Shown: one piece after another, positions 1 through 10,470 of the stretch
Numbering within the stretch: the stretch's first letter is position 1
Layout: every line of letters begins with the position of its first letter
Origin: Marinobacter lipolyticus
GTDB taxonomy: Bacteria > Pseudomonadota > Gammaproteobacteria > Pseudomonadales > Oleiphilaceae
Assembly: GCF_018424605.1 (NCBI RefSeq)
Contig: NZ_QTKT01000002.1
Location: 1 to 64,000 of the forward strand
Reading direction: 5' to 3'
DNA length: 64,000 nt
Notes under the pieces: model-generated
The model's database searches: none
What the model saw: only the letters and a program-made list of their open reading frames with translations
Told to the model about the DNA's origin: nothing
Made by a program: the position numbers and the translations under genes

Positions 1-121
1 AGAAATGGACCATGCCGATCCGGGATTGGAAGCCTGCACTGAATCGCTTTATTATCGAATTCGGTGACCGCCTGGACGGTCACCTATAGTGAGGTGGGCA
101 GTTACACAGATTTATTTACAG
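1..121 (+). mobile_element. right end of an IS256-family insertion sequence
   Basis: The first 121 bases hold the 3' end of a transposase gene and a short terminal sequence ending in a stretch like TTACACAGATTTATTTACAG (102-121), which resembles IS256-family ends. The neighbouring hsdS reading frame is intact up to this point and then runs into a TAA supplied by this terminal sequence (116-118), so the element is inserted in hsdS. The exact outer base (about 121-124) and any 8-9 bp target duplication cannot be fixed without the other end, which lies outside the window. Confidence 0.75.
3..89 (+). CDS. IS256-family transposase, C-terminal fragment (gene continues left of window)
   Basis: The last 28 codons of an open frame that enters from the left edge and ends at TAG 87-89. 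The peptide contains the KWTMPIRDWKPALNRF pattern typical of the extreme C-terminus of IS256/mutator-type DDE transposases, followed by a short acidic/hydrophobic end. Only the tail is visible, so catalytic residues and completeness cannot be judged. Family assignment rests on this conserved tail and on the terminal sequence that follows. Confidence 0.75.
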   Translation, partial: KWTMPIRDWKPALNRFIIEFGDRLDGHL

Positions 122-863
122 GCTCGCAATATACGGTACACCATGCTTCACAAACTCAGATGATCGAGGGTACTGTGAGCCGTGGTTCCCGTCCTGCAAT
201 CTCAGCAGTATTTTTTTGTTGAGAAGTTCTTGCGCGCTGAATGTATTCCATGCGGCTGGAATTTTTCCCACCGGCGAATCCTTAAATTCCGTATGCCCAA
301 TTCCTTTCGTCAACAACTCCTGCATCATGCCGGTTTTCAGGTCTTTCAGCTTGTCGATCTGTGCGCGTGTTTTTCCGATCACGTCATCGACGGATGACAG
401 GATGGTTGCGATTTTTTGTTGTTCGGGGAGTGGGGGATATGCCTTTTCTATGCCCTTAATATCTTTTACCGAGAGATGCTTAACTGTGGTCGCGCCAGTC
501 GCTGCATGAATGGAATCAAGGTCATCTACGAGTGAGTAGAACAGAAAGTCACTATCGAACCCTCCATCCTTCGATGCTTTCACTTTGCAGATTCGCTGAT
601 TGAGTAGGGCGCTCTTCGTTTTCCATTTCACTATATTGAAATCGCCATCCATCCCGATCAGGATATCGCCTCTGCGCACCACGTATTCGTCGTCAAAGTC
701 TCCGGCGTAAAAAGTTTCTACGCTTTGCTTCACTAGATCACGAATACGGATGACGCCCATCTTTGAGGGGTCATCGCAGAACAGTGATGACTTAAATGGA
801 TATCCAGATAGAATTTCGACCTTGCCGTCAAGGGGTTGAATAGCCCATCCTTCAGGAACCGTA

Positions 864-871
<8 letters not shown>
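116..871 (-). pseudogene. hsdS: type I restriction-modification specificity subunit HsdS, truncated by IS insertion
   Basis: HsdS directs the type I methylase/restriction complex to its bipartite DNA site through two target-recognition domains (TRDs). Only 251 residues remain, against about 400 usual. Residues 1-145 form TRD1; residues about 147-200 are the central conserved region (PLPEQQKIA followed by a helical stretch and GHTEFKDSPVGKIP), which spaces the TRDs. TRD2 starts near residue 207 and stops at about residue 249, where the IS end supplies Leu and TAA. The start codon overlaps the hsdM stop by 8 nt, so translation is coupled. The gene looks more AT-rich than the core genes to the right. 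Whether the half subunit still works is discussed in the findings. Confidence 0.88.
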
Positions 872-2588
<1,717 letters not shown>

Positions 2589-2916
2589 TCAATGGGTTCC
2601 ATCTACTGCAATGAGCATGGGGCGTGTGGTGCCCATGCGGGTCAAAATGCCTTTGAGTGTAGCGGCGGGGGCGTACACGGGCAATGCTGCAAGAGAGTAG
2701 GGTATTGAATGAAGGCGACAAACAGCGTCGTTAGGTGAATAAGGAAGAAACAGAAAGTGCGTTAACGGCAGCCCAAGGCGACTGAACAATCAGGACAGAG
2801 TAGGGGAAATAGAAATGGTTTAATCAGGTGTGTTAAAGTCGGGCTTTTCTAACCCAAACACCTGTATATCTGAAGTCTGTAAGGTATTGAATCTTTGCCA
2901 TTTCCTGGGGAAGAAA
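2589..2916. other. 328-bp intergenic stretch between hsdM and tRNA-Leu
   Basis: No convincing gene. A 66-codon minus-strand frame (2589-2789) has no recognisable protein pattern and is probably chance. The stretch must carry the hsdM promoter on the minus strand. It contains an imperfect inverted repeat around 2826-2864 (GGTGT...ACACC around a GGG/CCC pairing) that could end tRNA-Leu transcription, and an 8-bp match, GAAATGGT, occurring at about 2812-2819 and again at 2913-2920 at the tRNA 3' end. Confidence 0.4.
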
Positions 2917-3003
2917 TGGTGCCGAGGAGAGGACTTGAACCTCCACGGGGTTGCCCCCACTAGCACCTGAAGCTAGCGTGTCTACCAATTTCACCACCTC
3001 GGC
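2917..3003 (-). tRNA. tRNA-Leu (anticodon CAG)
   Basis: Reverse complement begins GCCGAGGTGGTGAAATTGG and ends GTTCAAGTCCTCTCCTCGGC-A-CCA. The acceptor stem GCCGAGG/CCTCGGC pairs fully, the anticodon arm CTAGC-TTCAGGT-GCTAG gives anticodon CAG, and a long variable arm (TGGGGGCAACCCCGT) marks a class II tRNA. CCA is encoded. The 3' end faces the hsd segment, a common arrangement for islands integrated at tRNA genes. Confidence 0.96.
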
Positions 3004-3256
3004 AGGTGATTTGCAGTTTCGCCATTAGCTTATGAAAAAGCCGGCGGTTCTGCCTTCGTTGAGGTGTGCCCCTCAACCGATGGCGCATACTTTAATGATT
3101 CGATAAAAACCTGTCAAACCTTTTTTTGGAAAATTTTCCGGATTTTAATTGCTTTAATTGCCCGCAGGTTAGGCAGGGTGGCCGATCCGGCGTTATACTC
3201 CTGAGCACATGCAATGTAACCGCATCAATTCTGACGCGGACAGGACAAGGATCCGA

Positions 3257-5821
3257 ATGGTTTCCAGGAAGAAGACGGATAATGATCCGCACGCCAGTCG
3301 TGAGGCGCAAAAGTACGACAATCCCATCCAGAGCCGGGAATTCATTCTCGAGCATCTCAAAGAACGCGGCGCGCCTGCGACCCATGAGACCCTGTGCCAA
3401 GAGCTCGGGCAGGAGTCGGAAGAAGGTATCGAGGCCCTGCGGCGCCGGCTGATTGCCATGTGTCGTGATGGTCAGCTGATCTGTAACCGGCGCGGGGCCT
3501 ATCTGCCCATTGAAGAGGCGGATCTGGTCACCGGTCGCGTCGTCGGCCATAAGGATGGTTTCGGGTTTCTGATTCCCGATGACGGCGGCAGCGACCTGTT
3601 CCTGACGGCCCGTCAGATGCGCCAGGTGTTTCACGGCGACCGTGTCGCGGCGCGGGTCGACCGGGTTGACGATAAAGGGCGCCGTGAAGGCGTGATTGTG
3701 GAAGTGCTGGAGCACCGCACCAGCCAGACGGTTGGTCGCTTTTTCCAGGAGAGTGGCATCAGCTTTGTGGTGCCGGAGAACGCCCGCATCAATCACGAGG
3801 TGCTGGTGCCCCAGGAGAATTGTGGCGATGCCCGTCATGGGCAGTATGTGGTGGTCGATATCATCCGTCAGCCTACGGTCCGCACCCAGCCGCTGGGAAA
3901 GGTGGTGGAAGTGCTGGGTGAACATATGGCACCGGGGATGGAGATCGACGTCGCCATCCGCTCCTACGACATTCCCCACAGCTGGCCGCCTGCGGTGGGC
4001 GAACAGACGGCGAGCATTGCCGAAGAGGTGGAAGAAAAGGACAAAACCAACCGGGTGGATATCCGTAACCTGCGCCTGGTGACGATAGACGATGAGACCG
4101 CCCGCGACTTTGACGATGCGGTCTACTGTGAGCCGCGCCCGCGGGGCGGTTACCGGCTGCTGGTGGCGATTGCCGATGTGTCCCACTATGTGCGCCCGGG
4201 CACGCCGCTGGACGAGGAAGCGGTCAACCGCAGTACCTCGGTCTATTTCCCGGACCACGTAGTTCCCATGTTGCCGGAAAAGCTGTCCAACGGATTGTGC
4301 TCCCTCAACCCGGGGGTTGACCGGCTCTGCATGGTGGCGGATATGACCATCAGCGCCGCCGGTAATATCAGCAGCTACAGTTTCTATCAGGCGGTGATGT
4401 ACAGCCATGCGCGGCTGACCTACAACAAGGTCAGCGCGATGCTCGAGCATCCGGACTCGGAGCAGGGCTACAAGCTGAGCGAGCAGTACGCCCATGTGCT
4501 CCCGCAGCTGCACAACCTTTACGGTTTGTACCAGTTGCTGCGCAAGGCCCGCACCGAGCGTGGCGCCATCGATTTTGAAACCACCGAAACCAAGATCGTG
4601 TTCGACGCCAATCGCAAGATTGAAGAAATCGTGCCGGTGCAGCGCAACGAGGCCCACAAGATCATCGAGGAGTGCATGCTCTGTGCGAACGTGGCCACGG
4701 CGCGCTTCCTCAAGAAATACAAGCTGCCGGCACTGTACCGGGTGCACGATGGTCCGTCGGAGGAGCGGCTGAACGCGGTCCGGCTGTTCCTGGGTGAGCT
4801 CGGGCTGCAGCTTGGTGGCGGCGACAGCCCCACCTCCGCAGACTATCAGGAACTGCTTTCCCACATTGCCGAGCGGTCCGACGCCAACGTGATTCAGACG
4901 GTGATGCTTCGTTCACTGAGTCAGGCGGTCTACAGCCCGGAAGAGGGTGGCCACTTTGGTCTCGGTTTCGCCGGCTACGCCCATTTCACCTCGCCCATCC
5001 GTCGCTATCCTGACTTGATCGCCCATCGGGCGATCAAGTCGGTCATTCACGGGGAAAACCCGGCCAAGGATGTGGTCAAGCCGCCGAAGCGCGATCCGGA
5101 GCTGGCAGATTACCCCTACGATTTTGCCCGCATGGAGCGGCTGGGTGAGCACACCTCGATGGCCGAGCGCCGCGCCGATGATGCCACCCGCGATGTGATG
5201 GCCTGGCTCAAGTGCGAGTATCTCAGCGATCATGTGGGAGAAGAGTTCGACGGCGTGATAGCGTCCGTGGTGCCTTTCGGTTTCTTTGTCGAGCTGTCCG
5301 GTGTCTACATCGAAGGTCTGGTGCATGTGTCGACCCTCAGTGGAGACTTCTTCCATCACGATGCCGCCAAGCATCGCCTGATTGGGGAGCGCACGGCCCA
5401 GAGCTTCCGGCTCGGCGATGAGGTCCGGGTCAAGGTGGTGCGCGTCGGCATGGAAGATCGCAAGATCGATCTCGAGCTGATCAGTGAGCCGCGCCATCGT
5501 CAGGCCGATCGGGACGCGCTGGATATCACCCGCAAGGAGCCTCGCGGCAAATCGAAGGGACGAGGCAAGGGCGGTGCAAAAGACAGCAAGCCCGGATCCC
5601 GTGGGGACGCTCGCGACAAATCGGCAAGCCGTGACCGGCCGGCTGCGAAAAAACGCCCCGCCAAGGCCGCGGGAGACCGGCCCAAAGGCAAGCCGGAGGC
5701 CAAGAAAGATCCGGGCTCTGACAATGAGCCGATGTCTGCCCGTGATGAGCTGGTCGCCCAGGCAGCCAAGCTGGCCCTTGGCAAGGACCGAAAACGGAAA
5801 TCCCGCAAGTCAGGAAAATAA
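3257..5821 (+). CDS. rnr: ribonuclease R
   Basis: 3'-5' exoribonuclease of the RNase II family that degrades structured RNA and takes part in rRNA and tmRNA quality control. Length 854 aa from ATG 3257, chosen because AAGGA lies 6 nt upstream; an in-frame ATG at 3209 has no such site. Order of domains: N-terminal winged helix, two cold-shock OB folds, the catalytic RNB domain with the acidic TIDDETARDFDDAVY motif, then an S1 domain (EEFDGVIASVVPFGFFVEL) and a tail of about 110 residues rich in Lys, Arg, Gly and Ser. rlmB follows after 3 nt, so the two form one transcription unit, as in many gammaproteobacteria. Confidence 0.97.
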   Translation: MVSRKKTDNDPHASREAQKYDNPIQSREFILEHLKERGAPATHETLCQELGQESEEGIEALRRRLIAMCRDGQLICNRRGAYLPIEEADLVTGRVVGHKDGFGFLIPDDGGSDLFLTARQMRQVFHGDRVAARVDRVDDKGRREGVIVEVLEHRTSQTVGRFFQESGISFVVPENARINHEVLVPQENCGDARHGQYVVVDIIRQPTVRTQPLGKVVEVLGEHMAPGMEIDVAIRSYDIPHSWPPAVGEQTASIAEEVEEKDKTNRVDIRNLRLVTIDDETARDFDDAVYCEPRPRGGYRLLVAIADVSHYVRPGTPLDEEAVNRSTSVYFPDHVVPMLPEKLSNGLCSLNPGVDRLCMVADMTISAAGNISSYSFYQAVMYSHARLTYNKVSAMLEHPDSEQGYKLSEQYAHVLPQLHNLYGLYQLLRKARTERGAIDFETTETKIVFDANRKIEEIVPVQRNEAHKIIEECMLCANVATARFLKKYKLPALYRVHDGPSEERLNAVRLFLGELGLQLGGGDSPTSADYQELLSHIAERSDANVIQTVMLRSLSQAVYSPEEGGHFGLGFAGYAHFTSPIRRYPDLIAHRAIKSVIHGENPAKDVVKPPKRDPELADYPYDFARMERLGEHTSMAERRADDATRDVMAWLKCEYLSDHVGEEFDGVIASVVPFGFFVELSGVYIEGLVHVSTLSGDFFHHDAAKHRLIGERTAQSFRLGDEVRVKVVRVGMEDRKIDLELISEPRHRQADRDALDITRKEPRGKSKGRGKGGAKDSKPGSRGDARDKSASRDRPAAKKRPAKAAGDRPKGKPEAKKDPGSDNEPMSARDELVAQAAKLALGKDRKRKSRKSGK

Positions 5822-5824
5822 TCA

Positions 5825-6562
5825 GTGTCCGGAGAATTCATATTTGGCTGGCACGCGGTTGAGGCGGTCCTCAAGCGCGAGCCGGAGCGTTTGCAGCAGG
5901 TCTGGATTCAGACCGGACGCCAGGACCGCCGGGTCAAAACCATTACCGATGGCCTGGACGAGCTGGGGGTGCGCTGGAAGGTGGTGCACCGCAAAGAGCT
6001 TGATGACAAAGTTGCTGGCGTCCATCAGGGCGTGGTGGCTGCAGTCTCCGAGAGCCGCGAGTGGGGCGAGGATGACCTGATGGCCATGCTCGCCACCGCC
6101 GAACAGCCGCCGTTCCTGCTGGTGCTGGATGGTGTAACCGATACCCACAACCTGGGCGCCTGTATGCGCACCGCTGATGCGGTGGGGGTGCAGGCGGTGA
6201 TCGTGCCCAAGGACAAATCCGCCACCTTGACACCGGTTGCCCGCAAGGTCGCCTGCGGTGCTGCCGAAACCGTGCCCTTTGTGCGGGTCACCAACCTGGC
6301 GCGCTGTCTTCGCGCCCTGAAAGATCAGGGGGTATGGCTGATCGGCACCGCCGGGGAGGCGGACTGCACGCTGCATCAGGCCAACTTCACCGGCCCGGTG
6401 GCATTGATTATGGGTGCCGAGGGGAAGGGGATGCGACGGCTGACCCGCGAACACTGCGATACGCTGATCAACATTCCGATGCTGGGCCATGTAGACAGTC
6501 TCAATGTGTCGGTGGCCACCGGCGTCTGCCTATACGAGGCCTTGCGGCAAAGGCTTGCATAG
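5825..6562 (+). CDS. rlmB: 23S rRNA (guanosine-2251-2'-O)-methyltransferase RlmB
   Basis: SpoU-family (SPOUT) methyltransferase that 2'-O-methylates G2251 in the peptidyl-transferase loop of 23S rRNA. 245 aa, GTG start 3 nt after rnr. An N-terminal substrate-binding domain ([14 protein letters not shown]) is followed by the three SPOUT motifs: [14 protein letters not shown] with the catalytic Arg, [11 protein letters not shown], and [18 protein letters not shown], which form the knotted AdoMet site. Length and motifs are standard. Confidence 0.96.
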   Translation: MSGEFIFGWHAVEAVLKREPERLQQVWIQTGRQDRRVKTITDGLDELGVRWKVVHRKELDDKVAGVHQGVVAAVSESREWGEDDLMAMLATAEQPPFLLVLDGVTDTHNLGACMRTADAVGVQAVIVPKDKSATLTPVARKVACGAAETVPFVRVTNLARCLRALKDQGVWLIGTAGEADCTLHQANFTGPVALIMGAEGKGMRRLTREHCDTLINIPMLGHVDSLNVSVATGVCLYEALRQRLA

Positions 6563-6794
6563 ATCCATCCACACGCCTAGAATACGTCACCCCTTTTTAT
6601 AGGGGCGGTGTTGTATTGCCTGAATTCCGGGCCGCAGCGCTGCGCTTTTGATCAGGTCAGTTGTTTCGCCTTATCGATAAAGCAAAAGAAACCGGCAGCT
6701 TGACTGCCACCTCCTTGCTTTCATATTTAACGGTCCCGTTCGTGTTTTGGCTCGGTCGTTGAAAAGGAAGCTGTTTAAACCGTAGGGAGAACTC

Positions 6795-7211
6795 ATGCGT
6801 CACTACGAAATCGTATTTATGGTACACCCGGATCAGAGCGAGCAGGTGCCCGCGATGATCGAGCGTTATACCAGCGTCATCACTGAAGATGGCGGCAAGG
6901 TACATCGCCTGGAAGATTGGGGCCGTCGTCACCTGGCATACCCGATCAACAAGATCCACAAGGCTCACTACGTGCTGATGAACGCTGAATGTTCACAGGC
7001 CGCAATGGACGAGCTGACCCACAACTTCCGGTTTAACGATGCCATCATCCGCGATCTGATTCTGCGTCGTGATGAGGCCGTTACCGATCTGTCTCCGATG
7101 AAAGCCGCTGAGTCCCGTGAGGACCGTCGTTCAGGCGGTGAAGATCGTCCCCGTCGTTCAGCCGAATCTGACGAGCGTCGTCAGGCTGAAACCCAGGACG
7201 AAGAAGAGTAA
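6795..7211 (+). CDS. rpsF: 30S ribosomal protein S6
   Basis: Binds S18 and the central domain of 16S rRNA. 138 aa: the ferredoxin-like S6 core spans about 1-97 and a polar, charged C-terminal extension of about 40 residues ends in ETQDEEE. The acidic end is of the type extended with extra glutamates by RimK, which is encoded at 38.7 kb. ATG 6795 is preceded by GGGAG. First gene of rpsF-rpsR-membrane gene-rplI. The 230-nt leader upstream may carry an S6:S18 autoregulatory structure, but none could be confirmed by eye. Confidence 0.97.
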   Translation: MRHYEIVFMVHPDQSEQVPAMIERYTSVITEDGGKVHRLEDWGRRHLAYPINKIHKAHYVLMNAECSQAAMDELTHNFRFNDAIIRDLILRRDEAVTDLSPMKAAESREDRRSGGEDRPRRSAESDERRQAETQDEEE

Positions 7212-7236
7212 TTAACCGGAGTTGAGGAGTTACGTT

Positions 7237-7467
7237 ATGGCTCGTTTTTTCAGACGTCGTAAATTCTGCCGCTTCACGGCAGAAGGTGTTAAAGAGATCG
7301 ATTACAAGGATCTGGACACCCTGAAAGGTTACATCACTGAAACCGGCAAAATCGTGCCCAGCCGCATCACCGGCACCAAAGCACGTTATCAGCGTCAGCT
7401 GGCTACCGCTATCAAGCGCGCCCGCTACCTGGCACTGCTGCCGTACTCGGACAGCCACGACAACTGA
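7237..7467 (+). CDS. rpsR: 30S ribosomal protein S18
   Basis: Partner of S6 on the small subunit platform. The 76-aa protein starts at ATG 7237 ([13 protein letters not shown]), preceded by TTGAGGAG; an earlier in-frame start would add five residues foreign to S18. The body carries the family pattern [13 protein letters not shown]...[18 protein letters not shown]. It lies 25 nt after rpsF. Confidence 0.97.
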   Translation: MARFFRRRKFCRFTAEGVKEIDYKDLDTLKGYITETGKIVPSRITGTKARYQRQLATAIKRARYLALLPYSDSHDN

Positions 7468-7493
7468 TTAACAGATAAACAGGACCCGGGACC

Positions 7494-8360
7494 ATGCGTG
7501 CACTGGCACAGTTTGTAATGCGCGGTCCCCTGCAGGCAGGCGGGGTTGCGGCGGTCACAACGGCCATACCCCTGTTGTTCTGGATTGGCGCAGCCGTTAT
7601 CGGCCTGGTGATTCTCAGGCTCGGTATCGGGAAAGGGCTGAATATCGCCCTCTGGGCATTACTACCGGCGCTGGGCTGGAGCTGGTTCGGGCAAGACCCG
7701 ACAGCCCTGGCGGTATTGCTGGAAGTGATGTTGATGGCGTCCATTCTCAGGCTGTCCCTGTCCTGGGAAAAGGCGCTCCTTGCGGGGAGTTTCCTGGCGA
7801 TTGTCACCGGGCTGATGTTGCCGGTGATTTATCCCGGCTTGCTGGACGATCTGGTCCGCACCGGGGTCAGTTTTTACGAGCAATACAATGCCGAGGTGGC
7901 CCGCAGTCTGGGTGATGAGCTTGAGACTGTGATTCGGGACACTATGAATGCCAGCATGGCAGGCACCTACCTGGTGACAGGTGTGGCGATGACCATGCTG
8001 GCGCGAGCCTGGCAGGCCGGGTTGTACAACCCGGGCGGGTTCCGGAAGGAGTTTCATGCCTTCCGGCTGTCACCGGCGGTGGCTGTGCTGTGCGCAGTGA
8101 CCATGGTGGCAGGGCCTCTTCTGGGGCTGAACTCGATGTTGCTGGGGTGGGCGGCGGGTACGCCGTTGTTCATCGCAAGTCTCGCACTGGTTCACGGTGT
8201 GGTCGGTCGTAAGAATCTGAATGGCCAGTGGCTGGTGCTGTTTTACATTGCACTGGTGCTGTTGGGCCCGAGTCTGATGTTTCTGTTGGTCGTTGTGGCG
8301 TTTGTGGATAGCTGGCTGGATATCCGGGGGCGAATAAAACCCGCCGGGCCGGCTGAATAA
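7494..8360 (+). CDS. multi-pass membrane protein of the rpsR-rplI intergenic position (DUF2232-like)
   Basis: 288 aa, very hydrophobic, with about eight predicted membrane helices (for example [20 protein letters not shown] near residue 20 and [20 protein letters not shown] near 245). No soluble domain and no catalytic motif was seen. It lies between rpsR and rplI, the slot filled by a predicted membrane protein in Pseudomonas relatives and usually assigned to DUF2232/YybS-like. priB, found in the enteric version of this operon, is absent. Substrate and role are unknown. Confidence 0.6.
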   Translation: MRALAQFVMRGPLQAGGVAAVTTAIPLLFWIGAAVIGLVILRLGIGKGLNIALWALLPALGWSWFGQDPTALAVLLEVMLMASILRLSLSWEKALLAGSFLAIVTGLMLPVIYPGLLDDLVRTGVSFYEQYNAEVARSLGDELETVIRDTMNASMAGTYLVTGVAMTMLARAWQAGLYNPGGFRKEFHAFRLSPAVAVLCAVTMVAGPLLGLNSMLLGWAAGTPLFIASLALVHGVVGRKNLNGQWLVLFYIALVLLGPSLMFLLVVVAFVDSWLDIRGRIKPAGPAE

Positions 8361-8380
8361 AGCACGAAGAGGTTAACGAG

Positions 8381-8827
8381 ATGGAAGTTATTCTGCTCGA
8401 AAAAGTAGCAAACCTTGGTTCACTGGGTGACAAGGTCAAAGTAAAGGCCGGTTACGGTCGTAATTTTCTGCTGCCTTACGGCAAAGCGGTTGCAGCTACG
8501 GCTGATAACCTGAAAGCCTTTGAAGAGCGCCGTGCAGAGCTGGAAAAAGCGGCCGCTGAGAAGCTGGACGCTGCCAAGGCCCGCGCCGAGGCACTGGAAG
8601 GCGCTTCCTTCACCATCAGCTCCAAGGCTGGCGACGAAGGCAAGCTGTTCGGTTCTATCGGTGTGCGCGATATCGCGGATGCCGTGACCGCCGGCGGCAC
8701 GGAAGTCGAGAAGAGCGAAGTTCGTCTGCCTGAAGGTCCGCTGCGCGCGACCGGCGAGTACGACATCGAGCTGCAGCTGCACTCCGACGTGACCGTTGAG
8801 ATCAAGCTGGTTGTTGTAGCCGAGTAA
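8381..8827 (+). CDS. rplI: 50S ribosomal protein L9
   Basis: 148 aa, full length. The N-terminal rRNA-binding domain ([25 protein letters not shown]...NFLLPYGKA) is joined by a long helix rich in Glu, Ala and Lys to a C-terminal domain ending in [14 protein letters not shown]. Preceded by GAAGAGG. Last gene of the ribosomal operon; a stable hairpin about 100 nt downstream (8930-8966) is the probable end of the transcript. Confidence 0.97.
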   Translation: MEVILLEKVANLGSLGDKVKVKAGYGRNFLLPYGKAVAATADNLKAFEERRAELEKAAAEKLDAAKARAEALEGASFTISSKAGDEGKLFGSIGVRDIADAVTAGGTEVEKSEVRLPEGPLRATGEYDIELQLHSDVTVEIKLVVVAE

Positions 8828-8929
8828 TCGGTTGCGGCGGGCCCGCGCCCAGGTATCGTTACCGGGGCGCGGCCTGTCACCAGTGTAGAATGCTGTTGGC
8901 ATCCGGTATGACAGGATGGCAATGGCTGC

Positions 8930-8970
8930 ACAGGCCCGGCCCCGCAAATGCGGGTTCCGGGCCTGTTGCT
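8930..8970 (+). terminator. strong hairpin downstream of rplI
   Basis: A 10-bp outer stem ACAGGCCCGG (8930-8939) pairs with CCGGGCCTGT (8957-8966), enclosing a second stem CCCGCA/TGCGGG. It is followed by TGCTTTCT, a weak U tract. It probably ends the rpsF-rplI operon before dnaB. Confidence 0.5.
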
Positions 8971-9063
8971 TTCTGATATGCTTCTGATTGCGGCGGCCCC
9001 TCCCATCTGTGATTCAATGGGCTTACACTGTCGCGGAAGCGATCCCTAACTGAAGATGTGTTC

Positions 9064-10470
9064 ATGGCCAATCCGAATTTCAAACCTGTGAAAACCGATC
9101 TGGAAACCAGCCGCATCAAGGTGCCGCCGCATTCGGTGGAAGCAGAACAGGCCGTCCTCGGTGGCCTGATGCTGGATAATCGCCGGTTTGATGAAGTCAG
9201 TGAGGTGATTGGCGCCAGTGATTTCTATCGTCAGGACCATCGCCTGATTTTTGCCGCCGCTGAGCGTCTTGCCAGCGAGAGCGAGCCGTTGGACGTGGTA
9301 ACGCTGGCGGAGTTTCTGGAGCGCGCCGGCGATATCGAGGACGCCGGTGGCCTGTCCTATCTGGCGGAGCTGGCGGAGAAAACACCGGGGGCGGCCAATA
9401 TTCGCGCCTACGCGGATATTGTCAAAGAGCGTTCCATTCTGCGCAGCCTGGTTGAAGTGTCCGGCCAGATTTCCGATTCCGCGTTCAACCCGCTCGGGCG
9501 AACCAGTGCCGAGGTTCTCGACGAAGCGGAACGCAGCGTTTTCAAGATTGCCGAGTCCCGCGCCAAGGAAGGGTCCGGCCCCCAGGCCATCAACCCCATC
9601 CTGACCAAGGCGCTGAGCCGGATTGAAGAGCTGTTTGAATCCGGTGAGCAGACCACCGGCCTGACCACGGGCTTCCGCGATCTGGATGAACAGACATCCG
9701 GTATGCAGCCGGCGGATCTGATCATTGTGGCGGGGCGGCCCTCCATGGGTAAGACCACCTTCGCCATGAACATCGTGGAAAATGCGCTGATCAGCACCGG
9801 TACCCCGGTGCTGGTGTTCAGCATGGAAATGCCGGCGGATGCACTGGCCATGCGGATGCTGTCGTCGCTGGGGCGGATCGATCAGACCAAGGTGCGAAGC
9901 GGTAAACTGGAAGAGGACGACTGGCCGCGGCTGACGTCCGCGGTGAGCCTGCTGAAGGATAAGCCGCTGTACATCGATGACACCCCGGGTCTCAGTCCGA
10001 CCGAAATGCGCTCACGCGCCCGCCGTATTGCGCGGGAGAACGACGGCAAGATCGGCCTGATCATGGTGGATTACCTGCAGCTGATGCGCGTACCCGGTAA
10101 CACCGAGGGCCGGACTGCGGAAATTTCCGAGATCTCCCGATCCCTGAAGGGTATTGCCAAAGAGCTGAGCTGCCCGGTGGTGGCACTGTCGCAGCTCAAC
10201 CGAAGCCTGGAGCAGCGTCCCAACAAGCGACCGGTCAACTCCGACCTGCGGGAATCCGGCGCGATCGAGCAGGATGCGGACGTGATCATGTTCGTGTACC
10301 GCGATGAGGTCTACAACGAAGATACCTCCGACAAGGGCATTGCCGAGATCATTATCGGTAAACAGCGGAACGGTCCGATCGGCACCATTCGTCTGGCGTT
10401 TATCGGTAAATACACCAAGTTCGAAGATCTGGCGCACGGGGATTACGGCGATTACGGTGGGGATTACTGA
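9064..10470 (+). CDS. dnaB: replicative DNA helicase DnaB
   Basis: Hexameric 5'-3' helicase of the replication fork. 468 aa from ATG 9064; a GTG two codons earlier is also possible. The N-terminal DnaG-interacting domain (PHSVEAEQAVLGGLMLD...) is followed by the RecA-like motor with Walker A GRPSMGKTTF, Walker B LIMVDYLQLM and the DnaB signature around SRSLKGIAKELSCPVVALSQ. No intein. Its TGA shares one base with the ATG of alr (TGATG), so the two are translationally coupled. Confidence 0.97.
   Translation: MANPNFKPVKTDLETSRIKVPPHSVEAEQAVLGGLMLDNRRFDEVSEVIGASDFYRQDHRLIFAAAERLASESEPLDVVTLAEFLERAGDIEDAGGLSYLAELAEKTPGAANIRAYADIVKERSILRSLVEVSGQISDSAFNPLGRTSAEVLDEAERSVFKIAESRAKEGSGPQAINPILTKALSRIEELFESGEQTTGLTTGFRDLDEQTSGMQPADLIIVAGRPSMGKTTFAMNIVENALISTGTPVLVFSMEMPADALAMRMLSSLGRIDQTKVRSGKLEEDDWPRLTSAVSLLKDKPLYIDDTPGLSPTEMRSRARRIARENDGKIGLIMVDYLQLMRVPGNTEGRTAEISEISRSLKGIAKELSCPVVALSQLNRSLEQRPNKRPVNSDLRESGAIEQDADVIMFVYRDEVYNEDTSDKGIAEIIIGKQRNGPIGTIRLAFIGKYTKFEDLAHGDYGDYGGDY

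Noticed and set aside
2589-2789. 66-codon minus-strand frame after tRNA-Leu
   Set aside because: No ribosome site, no motif, unusual composition; treated as chance.
2863-2880. CTGTATAT-like sequence as a second LexA box
   Set aside because: The right half (ACAG) is missing at the required spacing.
3092-4864. 590-codon open frame on the minus strand
   Set aside because: Lies wholly opposite rnr; composition is that of a reverse shadow of high-GC coding sequence, with no domain or ribosome site.
6563-6794. S6:S18-binding leader RNA before rpsF
   Set aside because: Such leaders are known, but no convincing structure with the required bulge could be drawn by eye.
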